Positions 46,934-55,840 of a stretch of 64,000 nt of DNA are shown here, one piece after another (positions within the stretch are counted from its first letter, which is position 1; every line of letters starts with the position of its first letter). The notes beneath the pieces are model-generated. The model saw only the letters and a program-made list of their open reading frames with translations, was not told the DNA's origin and did no database searches. The position numbers and the translations under genes are program-made. The DNA comes from Oleispirillum sp963678075 (GTDB lineage Bacteria > Pseudomonadota > Alphaproteobacteria > Rhodospirillales > Rhodospirillaceae): positions 310,001 through 374,000 of the forward strand of contig CAXXPK010000003.1 in NCBI GenBank assembly GCA_963678075.2, written 5' to 3'.

Positions 46934-47683
46934 ATGTTTGATTTGACCGACAAGTGCGCCCTGGTGACGGGTGCGTCCGGGGGGATCGGGTCGGCGATCG
47001 CCAAGGCGTTTGCCTTGCGCGGCGCCCGCGTCGTTCTGTCCGGCACCCGGCACGAGGCGCTGGAATCCGTGGCCGCCAAAATCGAGGCGATCGCCCCCGG
47101 CAAGGCCGTGGTGATCGCCGCCAACCTGTCCGACGCGGTGGAAACCGATCGTCTGGCGTCGGAAGCGGAAGCCGCGCTGGGAAAAATCGACATCCTGGTC
47201 AACAACGCCGGCTTGACCCGTGACGGTCTGGCGATGCGGATGAAGGACGAGGACTGGCAAACCGTCCTCGATGTCAATTTGACCGCGGCCTTTCGCCTGA
47301 CTCGTGCCGTGATGAGGGGTATGATGAAGCGGCGCCATGGCCGCGTCGTCGGTATTTCGTCGGTGGTTGGCGTCGCCGGGAATCCGGGGCAGGCCAACTA
47401 TGCTGCCTCGAAGGCCGGGCTGATCGGCATGACCAAATCCTTGGCGCATGAACTGGCGTCCAGGAACATCACGGTCAATTGCGTCGCGCCGGGTATGATC
47501 GCGACGCCGATGACCGATGTTCTGACCGAGGACCAGCGCCAGAGGATGTTTACGTCGATACCGGCGGGCCGTTTCGGCACGCCGGAGGATGTCGCCGCCG
47601 CGGCGGTGTTTCTGGCGGCCGATGAGGCCGCCTACGTCACCGGACAGACGATCCATGTCAATGGTGGCATGGCGATGATTTGA
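46934..47683 (+). CDS. fabG: 3-oxoacyl-ACP reductase
   Basis: 249 residues, classical SDR. Cofactor motif TGASGGIGSAIA near residue 13, NNAG near 88, catalytic Ser in VVGISSVVG and YAASKAGLIG near 154. C-terminal VTGQTIHVNGGMAMI is typical for FabG. It reduces 3-oxoacyl-ACP with NADPH. Placed between fabD and acpP, which supports fabG over other SDRs. Confidence 0.94.
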   Translation: MFDLTDKCALVTGASGGIGSAIAKAFALRGARVVLSGTRHEALESVAAKIEAIAPGKAVVIAANLSDAVETDRLASEAEAALGKIDILVNNAGLTRDGLAMRMKDEDWQTVLDVNLTAAFRLTRAVMRGMMKRRHGRVVGISSVVGVAGNPGQANYAASKAGLIGMTKSLAHELASRNITVNCVAPGMIATPMTDVLTEDQRQRMFTSIPAGRFGTPEDVAAAAVFLAADEAAYVTGQTIHVNGGMAMI

Positions 47684-47879
47684 CGGGTCCGGGCGGACCA
47701 CGGGCGGGGTAACCCGATCTCTGGTTTTCCCCCGGAAAGTATGGTAGTGAATGGGCCACTTGGGCGGACGAATCGCGGTGCCTCGCGCCGGAAAGCGTCA
47801 CGGGAATGGGTTCTGCCGGGCTTAACCGGCTTCGTATTAATAACCAAAGCCAACGTGCTAAAGACCGAGGACAAGCCAA

Positions 47880-48116
47880 ATGAGTGATGTCGCCGAACGC
47901 GTGAAGAAGATCGTCGTCGAACACCTGGGTGTCGAAGAAGACAAGGTGACCGAGAACGCCAGCTTCATCGATGATCTGGGCGCGGACAGCCTGGACACCG
48001 TGGAACTGGTGATGGCCTTCGAGGAAGAATTCAGCATCGAAATCCCGGACGACGCCGCCGAGAAGATTCTCACGGTTAAGGACGCGATTTCCTTCATTTC
48101 CAAAGCCAACGGCTAA
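47880..48116 (+). CDS. acpP: Acyl carrier protein
   Basis: 78 acidic residues. The phosphopantetheine Ser is Ser38 in DLGADSLDTVELVMAFEEEF. ACP carries the growing acyl chain for fatty acid and lipid A synthesis. It has its own 196-bp upstream gap, which may hold a separate promoter, as in other bacteria. Confidence 0.97.
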   Translation: MSDVAERVKKIVVEHLGVEEDKVTENASFIDDLGADSLDTVELVMAFEEEFSIEIPDDAAEKILTVKDAISFISKANG

Positions 48117-48274
48117 TTCAGCCGCGAGGGCGACCATCCCGGAAAAACCGGGGTGGTCCCCGTTCGATTTGTTCCTGGCGCGCGCTTTTGCAACCGCGCC
48201 ATGCCGTGGGACCGTGTCCGCAAGACATTGGGGACGGGCGTGATATTCCCTAAAACGACGATGGGTGGACGAAC

Positions 48275-49531
48275 ATGAGGCGAGTAGTCATCACCGGCCT
48301 GGGCATGCTGACGCCGCTGGGGCGAGGCGTGAAGCCGAACTGGGAACGTCTGATCAAGGGCGGGAATGGATTCCGTCGCATCGACCGCTTTCCGGTCGAT
48401 GATCTGTCCGTGCAGGTCGCGGCGATGATCCCGATGGGGTCGGGCGAGAACGAATTCGACCCGGACAGCGTGGCCCCCGCCAAGGAACGCCGCCGCATGG
48501 ACGATTTCATCGTCTATGGACTGGCCGCGGCGACCGAGGCGGTCGAGGATTCGGGCTGGATGCCTACCGACGATGAAGCGTGCGCGCGCACCGGCGTGAT
48601 GATCGGCTCCGGCATTGGTGGTTTGGCCAGCATCGCCGAATGCGCCGAGGTCTTGGAAAAAAGCGGCCCGCGCCGAGTTTCGCCGTTTTTCATTCCCTCC
48701 AGCCTGATCAATCTGGCTTCCGGCCACGTTTCGATCAAATACGGTTTCACCGGTCCCAATCATTCCGCAGTGACCGCCTGCGCCACCGGCGCGCATGCGA
48801 TCGGCGATGCGGCGCGCCTTATCATGTTCGGTGATGCCGACGTGATGGTGGCGGGCGGCGCGGAGGCGGCGGTCTGCCGTCTGGGGATCGCCGGCTTCGC
48901 TGCGGCGAAGGCGTTGTCCGCGGGCTACAATGATCGGCCGAGCGAATCCTCCCGTCCCTGGGATAAGGGACGCGACGGGTTCGTGATGGGCGAGGGCGCG
49001 GGCGTCGTGGTGCTTGAGGAATACGAGCACGCCAAGAAGCGCGGCGCCAAGATCTATGCCGAGGTCAAGGGCTGTGGCCTGTCGGGCGATGCCTATCACA
49101 TCACCGCGCCGCATCCCGAAGGCCGGGGCGCCAAGCTGGCGATGGCGATGTCGCTGAAGAACGCCGGAATGAATCCCGATGGCGTCGATTACATCAACGC
49201 GCACGGAACCGCGACGCCGCTCGGCGACGAGATCGAGTGCAATGCGGTGAAGACGGTGTTCGGCGATCATGCCTATAAGCTGTCGATGTCCTCCACCAAG
49301 TCGGCGGTTGGGCATCTGCTGGGGGCTGCCGGTGCGATCGAGGCGATCTATTCCGTTCTTGCCTTGCGCGATCAGGTGGCGCCGCCGACTCTGAACCTGC
49401 ACGAGCCGTCGGAAGGCTGCGACATCGATCTGGTGCCGCTTGTGGCCAAGGAACGCACCATCAACGCGGTGCAGTCCAATTCCTTCGGCTTCGGCGGGAC
49501 CAATGCCTCTTTGATCATGACCCGCGTCTGA
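48275..49531 (+). CDS. fabF: 3-oxoacyl-ACP synthase II
   Basis: 418 residues. Active-site Cys in SAVTACATGAHAIGDAAR near residue 169, the two His in NAHGTATPLGD near 310 and SAVGHLLGAAGAI near 347, and the C-terminal NSFGFGGTNASL. FabF condenses malonyl-ACP with acyl-ACP. Follows acpP in the usual order. Confidence 0.96.
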   Translation: MRRVVITGLGMLTPLGRGVKPNWERLIKGGNGFRRIDRFPVDDLSVQVAAMIPMGSGENEFDPDSVAPAKERRRMDDFIVYGLAAATEAVEDSGWMPTDDEACARTGVMIGSGIGGLASIAECAEVLEKSGPRRVSPFFIPSSLINLASGHVSIKYGFTGPNHSAVTACATGAHAIGDAARLIMFGDADVMVAGGAEAAVCRLGIAGFAAAKALSAGYNDRPSESSRPWDKGRDGFVMGEGAGVVVLEEYEHAKKRGAKIYAEVKGCGLSGDAYHITAPHPEGRGAKLAMAMSLKNAGMNPDGVDYINAHGTATPLGDEIECNAVKTVFGDHAYKLSMSSTKSAVGHLLGAAGAIEAIYSVLALRDQVAPPTLNLHEPSEGCDIDLVPLVAKERTINAVQSNSFGFGGTNASLIMTRV

Positions 49532-49541
49532 GGCGCGGATC

Positions 49542-50534
49542 GTGTTGCGCCGCCTTGGGGTCCTGGCCGTCGCGCTGTTGGCGCTGGCGGCGGTTGCCGG
49601 GGTGGTGTTGTACGTCAAGGGCCGGGAGGCATTTTTTGCCCCCGGCCCTTTGTCGTCCGCGACCACCCTGGTGGTGCCGAAGGGCGCGGGGGTGGACCGC
49701 ATCGCGGCGATTCTGCATGACGGCGGGGTAATCGACGACCCGCGTCTGTTCCGTGTCGGCGTGCGCCTGATGGGGATGCAGGGGCGTTTGCGGGCCGGGG
49801 AATACGCCTTTCCGGTCGCCGCTTCGGCGGCGCGGGCGATGGAGATTCTGGCCTCCGGCGCGGTGGTGCAGCACCGCCTGACCATTCCCGAGGGCTGGAC
49901 CGTGAAGCAGGCCTTGGCCCTGATCGCCGAGGCCCCGGCGCTGGAGGGCGCGCCGCCCGAGACCCTAGACGAGGGGGCGCTGTTGCCCGAGACCTACGCC
50001 TATACCCTGGGCGAGGACCGGGATGTTTTGGTCCGGCGGATGGCGGCGGCGCAGGCCCGCGTGCTGGCCGAGGGCTGGGATGCGCGGGCGGCGGGCTTGC
50101 CGCTGAAATCGCCGACCGAGGCACTGGTCCTGGCTTCCGTCGTCGAACGGGAAACCGCGGTGCCGGAAGAACGCGCCCACGTCGTGGCGGTGTTCGTCAA
50201 TCGCCTGCGCCTGGGGATGCGGCTGCAATCCGATCCCACCGTGGTCTATGGCTTAAGCGACGGCATGGGAACCTTGCCACGGCCTTTGACCCGCCGCGAT
50301 CTGGAGGCCGAGCACCCCTTCAACACCTACGTCATCGCCGGTCTGCCGCCCGCGCCGATCTGCCTGCCGGGAAAACGGGCGATTCAGGCGGCGCTGAATC
50401 CGGCGGAGTCGAAGGATCTGTACTTCGTCGCCGACGGCAATGGCGGCCATGTCTTCGCCCGCACCCTGGACGAACACAACCGCAACGTCGCCAAGTGGCG
50501 CGCCGTCGAAAAGCGGGCGAAGTCGGCTCGCTGA
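49542..50534 (+). CDS. mltG: Endolytic murein transglycosylase MltG (YceG-like)
   Basis: 330 residues, GTG start at 49542. One N-terminal membrane anchor (VLAVALLALAAVAGVVLYV), a LysM-like region (LTIPEGWTVKQALALIA) and the YceG domain with VLASVVERETAVPEERAHVV, which contains the catalytic Glu of MltG, and QSDPTVVYGL. MltG cuts nascent peptidoglycan strands in the periplasm. It ends the fab cluster; in related genomes yicC and gmk often follow, but here a 3.4-kb island intervenes. Confidence 0.93.
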   Translation: MLRRLGVLAVALLALAAVAGVVLYVKGREAFFAPGPLSSATTLVVPKGAGVDRIAAILHDGGVIDDPRLFRVGVRLMGMQGRLRAGEYAFPVAASAARAMEILASGAVVQHRLTIPEGWTVKQALALIAEAPALEGAPPETLDEGALLPETYAYTLGEDRDVLVRRMAAAQARVLAEGWDARAAGLPLKSPTEALVLASVVERETAVPEERAHVVAVFVNRLRLGMRLQSDPTVVYGLSDGMGTLPRPLTRRDLEAEHPFNTYVIAGLPPAPICLPGKRAIQAALNPAESKDLYFVADGNGGHVFARTLDEHNRNVAKWRAVEKRAKSAR

Positions 50535-50541
50535 CCGAACC

Positions 50542-51511
50542 TTAGGACGGCAGCAGGCCGCAGAAGGTCCGCAAATCGACGTTGCCGCCGCTTAAAATCA
50601 CGCCTATGTGCTGTCCCTTCAGTTCCGCCCGCATCGCGCGGGCCGCAGCGAATCCCAGGCAGCCGGTGGGCTCAACCACGATTTTCATGCGCGCCGCGAA
50701 GAAGCTCATCGCCTCGATCAACTGGGCGTCGGTGGCGGTCAGGATGTCGTCCACGTCGCGGTGGATGATGGCGAAGGTGTACTGCCCCAGGTGTTGGGTC
50801 TGGGCGCCGTCGGCGATGGTCTTCGGGGTGTCGGATGTGGACGATCTCGCCCGACCGGAACGACCGCTGCCCGTCGTTTCCGGCCTCCGGTTCGACGCCG
50901 AAGACCTTGCACGTGGGGCAAAGCGCCCGCGCCGACAGCGCGGAGCCCGACAGCAGGCCGCCGCCGCCCAGGCAGACGAACAGGGCGTCCATCGGTCCCG
51001 CGTCCTCGAACAGTTCCTTGGCGGCGGTGCCTTGCCCGGCGATCACGTCCGGGTGGTCATAGGGCGGGATCAGGGTCAGGCTATGCTTTTCGGCGAGATC
51101 GCGGCCGATTTGTTCGCGGTCCTCGGTATAGCGATCGTACAGCACCACGTTGCCGCCATATCCCTTGGTCGCGGCGATTTTCATCTCCGGCGCGTCCTGG
51201 GGCATGATGATCGTCGCCGGGATTCCCAGCAGGCGTGCTGACAGGGCGATCGCTTGCGCGTGATTGCCCGAGGAAAAGGCCACCACCCCGGCCTTGCGCT
51301 GGCGACCGTCGAATTTCGACAGCGCGTTGAAGGCGCCGCGAAATTTAAAGGCCCCCATGCGTTGCAGGTTCTCGCACTTGAAGAAGACTTGCGCGCCGAA
51401 TTCCTCGTCCACGGTGCGGGACCGCATCACCGGGGTGCGGTGGGCGTGGCCCTCGATGCGGGTGGAGGCCAGGGCGACCTCGGCGAAGTCGGGCTGGGTC
51501 GGGGCGGACAT
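50542..51511 (-). pseudogene. Threonine/hydroxyaspartate-type ammonia-lyase, single-base frameshift
   Basis: From ATG 51511 the frame shows the PLP lysine in MGAFKFRGAFNAL, VAFSSGNHAQAIA, and the phosphate loop CLGGGGLLSGSAL. After SGEIVHI one extra base (G pair at 50833-50834) shifts the frame; the correct continuation is DTPKTIADGAQTQHLGQYTF, and the normal C-terminus VVEPTGCLGFAA ... LSGGNVDLRTFCGLLPS ends at 50542. Fold-type II enzymes of this branch deaminate threonine, serine or threo-3-hydroxyaspartate. The single lesion may be a sequencing error. It lies 17 bp after the cyclodeaminase gene in the same operon. Confidence 0.85.
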
Positions 51512-51528
51512 GGAGGGCTCCTTTCGGG

Positions 51529-52485
51529 TTACCAGGGCCAGGCGACGGCGGTCGCCGTTCCGGCGTCTTGGGCGCGTTCGTAAAGCCGTTGCGCGACGAT
51601 CAAATCTTGCAGGGCCAAGCCGGTCATGTCGAAGACGGTGATGTCGTCCGGTCTGCGGACGAAGGATCGTTTTCCACAGAGCAGGGCGCCCAGTTCGGTG
51701 CAAGGGGTGCGGGGCGCCCACTGGGTTTCGCCGATCCGTCGCGCCTGCGCGCGGTCATCGACGAACAGGCGGGCGGTTTCCAGAAGACCGGCGGGCAATT
51801 CGCGCTTGCCCTTGGTGTCGGCGCCGACGCAGGTGAGATGGGTTCCCGGACGCACCGCATCGGCGTTGAACAGGGGGCCGTTTCCCGGTGTCGCGGTGAT
51901 CACCACGTCGCTGCGGGCCACCGCCGCATGGCGGATGTCGCAGTCGTCGAGGAACGGGGTCTCGAAGGCGCGGTTCCGCCGGTCGTTGGCGGTGACGTAA
52001 AGAACCGACCGCAGGCCCGGCATGGTTTTCAGCGCGCGTTCTAATTGCGTCCGCGCCTGCACCCCGGTGCCGAAGATGCAGACCTGGGCGGCATCGCGCC
52101 GGGCCAGTTGGGTCAGTCCCAGGGCCCCGGCGGCGGCGGTGCGCATCGTGGTGATGGCGTTGCCGTCGATGACGCAAAGGGGGCGGCCGGTGGCGGGGTC
52201 GAACAACAAGATGGTGGCCTGATGGGGTTCGCCGCCATGGGCGCGGTTGCTGGGCCAGAATCCGGCGGCCTTGAACCCCAGAAGATCTCGGTCCTGTACG
52301 TCGCCCGCCTTGATGCCGAAGATCCCTCCGGTGTTGAGACGTTCCCGAATCACCGGGAACAGGCGACCTTTCCGTTGGCTGTGCAGGATGAAGGCCTCGC
52401 GCACCGCCTGCAAAACGTCGTTCGGCCGCAGCAGGGTCTCGACCTGGGTCTTGTCGATCAGCAGAAGGCGATCGTCATTTGACAT
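51529..52485 (-). CDS. Ornithine cyclodeaminase/mu-crystallin family protein
   Basis: 318 residues from ATG 52485 (MSNDDRLLLIDKTQVETLL). NAD(P)-binding Rossmann motif VCIFGTGVQARTQLERAL near residue 125 and FGIKAGDVQDRD, HQATILLFDPATGRPLCVID typical of the family. Members include ornithine cyclodeaminase, EutC and imine reductases such as iminosuccinate reductase (BhcD). Pairing with a dehydratase and a DauR-type regulator suggests a role in use of a beta-hydroxy or D-amino acid rather than ornithine; this is inference. The start overlaps the regulator stop by 11 bp. Confidence 0.85.
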   Translation of the reverse strand: MSNDDRLLLIDKTQVETLLRPNDVLQAVREAFILHSQRKGRLFPVIRERLNTGGIFGIKAGDVQDRDLLGFKAAGFWPSNRAHGGEPHQATILLFDPATGRPLCVIDGNAITTMRTAAAGALGLTQLARRDAAQVCIFGTGVQARTQLERALKTMPGLRSVLYVTANDRRNRAFETPFLDDCDIRHAAVARSDVVITATPGNGPLFNADAVRPGTHLTCVGADTKGKRELPAGLLETARLFVDDRAQARRIGETQWAPRTPCTELGALLCGKRSFVRRPDDITVFDMTGLALQDLIVAQRLYERAQDAGTATAVAWPW

Positions 52486-53101
52486 CGGCGTATACCGTTG
52501 CGCGCGACACGCCCAAATGCCGCGCCACGACATCCATGGCGCGGCGAACGTCCAGGCCGCCGGAGTCCTTCAACTCGCGCAGAAGCGCCCGCCGTTCCCC
52601 GGCCTTCAGGGCGTGGGGGGAGGTCGCCAGCCGCGCGGCGAAGCGGTCGATGCGGTTGCGGATCGCCTCGGCGCCGATGGGGGCCAGGGTTTCTGCCCGG
52701 GGCGGCGAGCCGCCGATATCGGTGAAGCGTTCCAGAACCGCCCGCATCCCTTGGAAGACGCTCAAATCGACGTTCAGGCACAGTGCCGCCACGTAGCGAC
52801 CGTCCGTATCCCGGATGCCGATCGAGGTGCTTTTCACCGGGCGGCCGTCGGCGAAGCGGTTGGCGTAATTGGCGATCACCTGCGGGGTGCCGGGGTCTTC
52901 GATCCGTGCCAACCCCAGTTCTGTGGCCGGTGCGCCCAGGGCGCGGCCCGACTGATTGTTGTGGATCGCCAGGATGGTGTGGCACGGGTCGGTCAAGTCG
53001 TGCAGGACCACCTCGCAGAACGGCGCCAGAGTCTGGCCCAGGCCCTCGGCCATCGCCAGAAGCTGCTCGAAAAGATGGGTGGTTTTGTGGTTTGTCGTCA
53101 T
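52475..53101 (-). CDS. YheO/DauR-type transcriptional regulator
   Basis: 208 residues. The N-terminal YheO-like PAS domain (FCEVVLHDLTDPCHTILAIH, then TSIGIRDTDGRYVAALCLNVD) and the C-terminal helix-turn-helix (GGLDVRRAMDVVARHLGVSR ATVYADVK) match the DauR family; DauR itself represses D-arginine catabolism genes. It begins 5 bp from a perfect palindrome at 53106-53133, its probable operator. First gene of an operon with the cyclodeaminase and dehydratase. Confidence 0.87.
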   Translation of the reverse strand: MTTNHKTTHLFEQLLAMAEGLGQTLAPFCEVVLHDLTDPCHTILAIHNNQSGRALGAPATELGLARIEDPGTPQVIANYANRFADGRPVKSTSIGIRDTDGRYVAALCLNVDLSVFQGMRAVLERFTDIGGSPPRAETLAPIGAEAIRNRIDRFAARLATSPHALKAGERRALLRELKDSGGLDVRRAMDVVARHLGVSRATVYADVK

Positions 53102-53105
53102 CTAT

Positions 53106-53133
53106 ACAAAATGTCCAATATTGGACATTTTGT
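53106..53133. promoter_or_regulatory. Perfect 28-bp operator-like palindrome
   Basis: ACAAAATGTCCAAT followed by its exact complement ATTGGACATTTTGT. It covers the gap between the regulator start (53101) and the end of the SDR gene, whose stop codon begins at 53133. The core TGTCCAATATTGGACA is a likely dimer site for autoregulation by the DauR-type protein. Confidence 0.7.
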
Positions 53134-53918
53134 CAACATCGTTCCCGAGGTCCGGCGGGTTTGCGCGGCAGACGGCGAGCCAGCGCGTCGAGCCAAGGAT
53201 CGGGCAGGGCGCGCAACAGCCAACCGACCACCGCCATCGGCCAGGGGAAGGTGATGCGGCCGCGATTCCGTTCCAGCCCCTCGCGGATGATCCGCGCGGC
53301 GCGCGCGGGGCGCATCAGAAACGGCATCGGGAAGCCGTTGACGCCGGTCATCGCGGTTTCGACGAAGCCGGGACAGACGACGCTGACCCCGATGCCATCG
53401 GCGGCGGCTTCGCCGCGCAGGCCTTCGCCCCAGGCGCGGACGGCGGCCTTCGAGGCGCAATAGGCCGGCGCGCCGGGAATGCCCCGGAAACCGGCAACCG
53501 AAGAGATGATCGCGATCTGGCCGTGGCGCCGGGTGCGCATGGCGGGCAGCAGCGGCAACACCGTATTCAGAACCCCATCCAGATTGACCGCGAACACGGC
53601 GCGGGTCTGCGCCGCGCTTTCCGCCCCGCCGTGGGTTCCCGCCGAAATTCCGGCGTTGGCGATCACCAGGTCGATCGGTGTCGCCGCGTCGATCGAGGAG
53701 AGGACGTCGGCCATGGCGTCGGCGTCGGTGACATCCAGGCGATGGACGCGGGCGGCGGCGCCCTTGGCCTCGACCGCTGCGGCGGCGCGGTTCAGGCGGT
53801 CGGCATCGCGCCCGAACAGGAACAGGGTGCGGCCCGGCGCGGCGTATTCCAGGGCCAGCGCAGACCCCAACCCACCGGAGGCTCCGGTCATGACAATCGT
53901 CCGTGGGGAATGGGACAT
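53133..53918 (-). CDS. Short-chain dehydrogenase/reductase
   Basis: 261 residues. Cofactor motif TGASGGLGSALALEY near residue 12, LVIANAGISAGTHGG, catalytic Ser in IISSVAGFRG and YCASKAAVRAWGEGL near 157. The C-terminal ~40 residues (WPMAVVGWLLRALPDPWLDA) are hydrophobic, perhaps a membrane-associating end, as in SDR family members acting on lipids. It is transcribed towards the regulator and ends within its palindrome. Substrate unknown. Confidence 0.87.
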   Translation of the reverse strand: MSHSPRTIVMTGASGGLGSALALEYAAPGRTLFLFGRDADRLNRAAAAVEAKGAAARVHRLDVTDADAMADVLSSIDAATPIDLVIANAGISAGTHGGAESAAQTRAVFAVNLDGVLNTVLPLLPAMRTRRHGQIAIISSVAGFRGIPGAPAYCASKAAVRAWGEGLRGEAAADGIGVSVVCPGFVETAMTGVNGFPMPFLMRPARAARIIREGLERNRGRITFPWPMAVVGWLLRALPDPWLDALARRLPRKPAGPRERC

Positions 53919-54051
53919 GGCGGGAACCTTTCGTCGTCTCGAAGGTGACAGGGCATCGCTTTCACGGTTATAACCCTAAACATCTCGCGCAACAGCCGAG
54001 AGTCGGACAGGAGGAAGCATGACCGGCCAGACCGCCGCATGACTGCACAGC

Positions 54052-54934
54052 ATGACCGGTTTAGCCCGGACCGAGGAGCGCGACGCGGATGGTGGCCTTG
54101 CCTGGGTCTGGGACCTACGCAGCGTCAACGGCAAGGGCCTGGACGTGCGTTGCCGTTTGCCGAATGGTTTCGAGGCGCTGGAAAAACCGCTGCGCGCCCG
54201 GATGGCGGCGACGTTTTCGCGGGGGTCGATCAATCTCTCCCTGACCGTCGAACGCGCCGCTGCGGGCGGGGGCCTGCGGATCAACGCGGACTGGCTGGAG
54301 ACCCTGATCGCCGCCGCCGCCGATGCCTGTGCCCGCCACCCCGGCGTGGTGCAGCCGCCTTCTTTCGATGGTTTGTTGCAGGTGAAGGGGGTGGTCGATA
54401 GCTCCGACCTTCCCGCCACCATGCCCGATGGGGATGCCCTGACCGCCCTGCTGCTGGCGGATTTCGACCGCGTTTGCGCCGCGCTGGCGCAGGCCCGTGC
54501 CGAGGAGGGGGGGGCGGATCGCCACGGTGATCTCAGATCAGGTGACGGCGATCGCCGATCTGGTGACGCGGGCCGAGGGCTGCGCCGCCGCCCGCCCAGA
54601 AGCGCAGAAGGCGAAGCTGGCCCGCCTGATGGGCGAATTGCTGGAAAACGGCGACCTGCCGGAAGATCGTTTGGTGCAGGAACTGGCGTTGCTGGCCACC
54701 CGCTATGACGTGCGGGAAGAACTGGACCGTCTGGACAGCCACATCGTCGCCGCCCGTGCGTTGCTGGGGCAGGCGCAGGGGATCGGGCGGAAGTTCGACT
54801 TCCTGTGCCAGGAATTCAACCGCGAGGCCAATACCCTGTGCTCGAAATTCTCGGATGCCGAGTTGACCGCCATCGGGCTTGAGCTTAAGACCGTGATCGA
54901 CCGCCTGCGCGAGCAGATTCAGAACATCGAATAG
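54052..54934 (+). pseudogene. yicC: YicC/YloC family endoribonuclease, frameshift in a G run
   Basis: MTGLARTEERDADGGLAWVW begins the YicC N-terminal domain (RSVNGKGLDVRCRLP), which continues to ALAQARAEEGG. A run of eight G (54507-54514) then shifts the frame; removing one G gives GRIATVISDQVTAIADLVTR and the complete C-terminal DUF1732 domain ending FDFLCQEFNREANTLCSKFS ... IQNIE. YicC is an RNase that affects small RNAs such as RyhB in E. coli. All other parts are conserved, so a sequencing error in the homopolymer is quite possible. gmk follows 10 bp later. Confidence 0.85.
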
Positions 54935-54944
54935 GTTTTCCAAG

Positions 54945-55613
54945 ATGCCGCTGTCTTCATCCGATACGCTACCGTCCGCCGCTTCCCTGGTCAGCCGTCG
55001 CGGCCTTCTTCTGGTGCTCTCCTCCCCCTCCGGTGCGGGTAAGACGACCATCACGCGCAACCTTCTGGCGGTCGATCCCTTGATTTCCGCCTCGGTTTCG
55101 GTGACGACGCGGGCCCAGCGTCCGGGAGAAACCGAGGGCCGCGACCGCCATTTCATCGACAAGCCGCGTTTCGATGCCATGGTCGGCGCCGGGGAATTGT
55201 TGGAACACGCCCAGGTCTTCGGTAATTTCTATGGCACGCCGAAGAGGCCGGTCGAGGACTGGCTGGCGAGGGGCCGCGACGTGCTGTTCGATATCGACTG
55301 GCAGGGCACGCAGCAGCTGGAAGAAAAGATGTCCGCCGACCTGGTGCGCATCTTTGTGCTGCCGCCCTCGATGGCGGAACTGGAACGCCGCCTGCGCGGA
55401 CGCGGCCAGGACAGCGAGGCGGTGGTGCAGGGCCGCATGGCCAAGGCCGCCGACGAGATGAGCCACTGGATCGAATACGACTACATCATCATCAATCGCG
55501 ATGCCGAGGCCAGTACCCGTCAGGCGTTGACCATCCTGAACGCGGAACGGCAGAAGCGTGCCCGCCTGACCGGGATGTCGGATTTCATCACCGCCCTGCG
55601 CAAGCAGATGTAA
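54945..55613 (+). CDS. gmk: Guanylate kinase
   Basis: 222 residues. P-loop SSPSGAGKTTITRNLL near residue 26, RPGETEGRDRHFIDK and FGNFYGTPKRPVEDWL bind GMP, DIDWQGTQQLEEK follows. Converts GMP and ATP to GDP and ADP. A 17-residue N-terminal extension precedes the usual start. Forms a yicC-gmk pair. Confidence 0.96.
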   Translation: MPLSSSDTLPSAASLVSRRGLLLVLSSPSGAGKTTITRNLLAVDPLISASVSVTTRAQRPGETEGRDRHFIDKPRFDAMVGAGELLEHAQVFGNFYGTPKRPVEDWLARGRDVLFDIDWQGTQQLEEKMSADLVRIFVLPPSMAELERRLRGRGQDSEAVVQGRMAKAADEMSHWIEYDYIIINRDAEASTRQALTILNAERQKRARLTGMSDFITALRKQM

Positions 55614-55659
55614 CCGACAAACCCAAGCCGGGGGTCCACCCCGAATCCCAGTACGGATA

Positions 55660-55835
55660 AGAACCTTGCGAGGGGTCGCGCCCCCCCCCTCGCGCTCCCC
55701 GTTTCTGGCTTTCCGCCGCCTTGGCGGTAATCGGCCATCGCGCCGCGTGACGGATTTATCGCGCTACGCGCAAACACCCAAACCCCACACAGGACCCAAG
55801 GTCCTGTGTGGGGTTTGGGGCTGGCCCCGGCCCGT
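55660..55835. repeat. Composite intergenic repeat with strong bidirectional terminator
   Basis: Consists of a TTGCGAGGGGTCGCGCCCC-like stretch from 55664, a GCCGCCTTGGCGGTAATCGGC segment near 55720 and GCGCTACGCGCAAAC near 55761, in the same order as at 13083-13205. It ends with the hairpin at 55777-55819. Confidence 0.5.
55777..55819. terminator. Bidirectional terminator between gmk and rsmA
   Basis: A 20-bp perfect stem (CCCAAACCCCACACAGGACC and its complement) closed by the 3-nt loop CAA, between two convergent genes. The tip CAGGACC CAA GGTCCTG resembles the hairpin at 16206 (CAGGGCC TTG GGCCCTG). Confidence 0.75.
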
Positions 55836-55840
55836 TTTTC

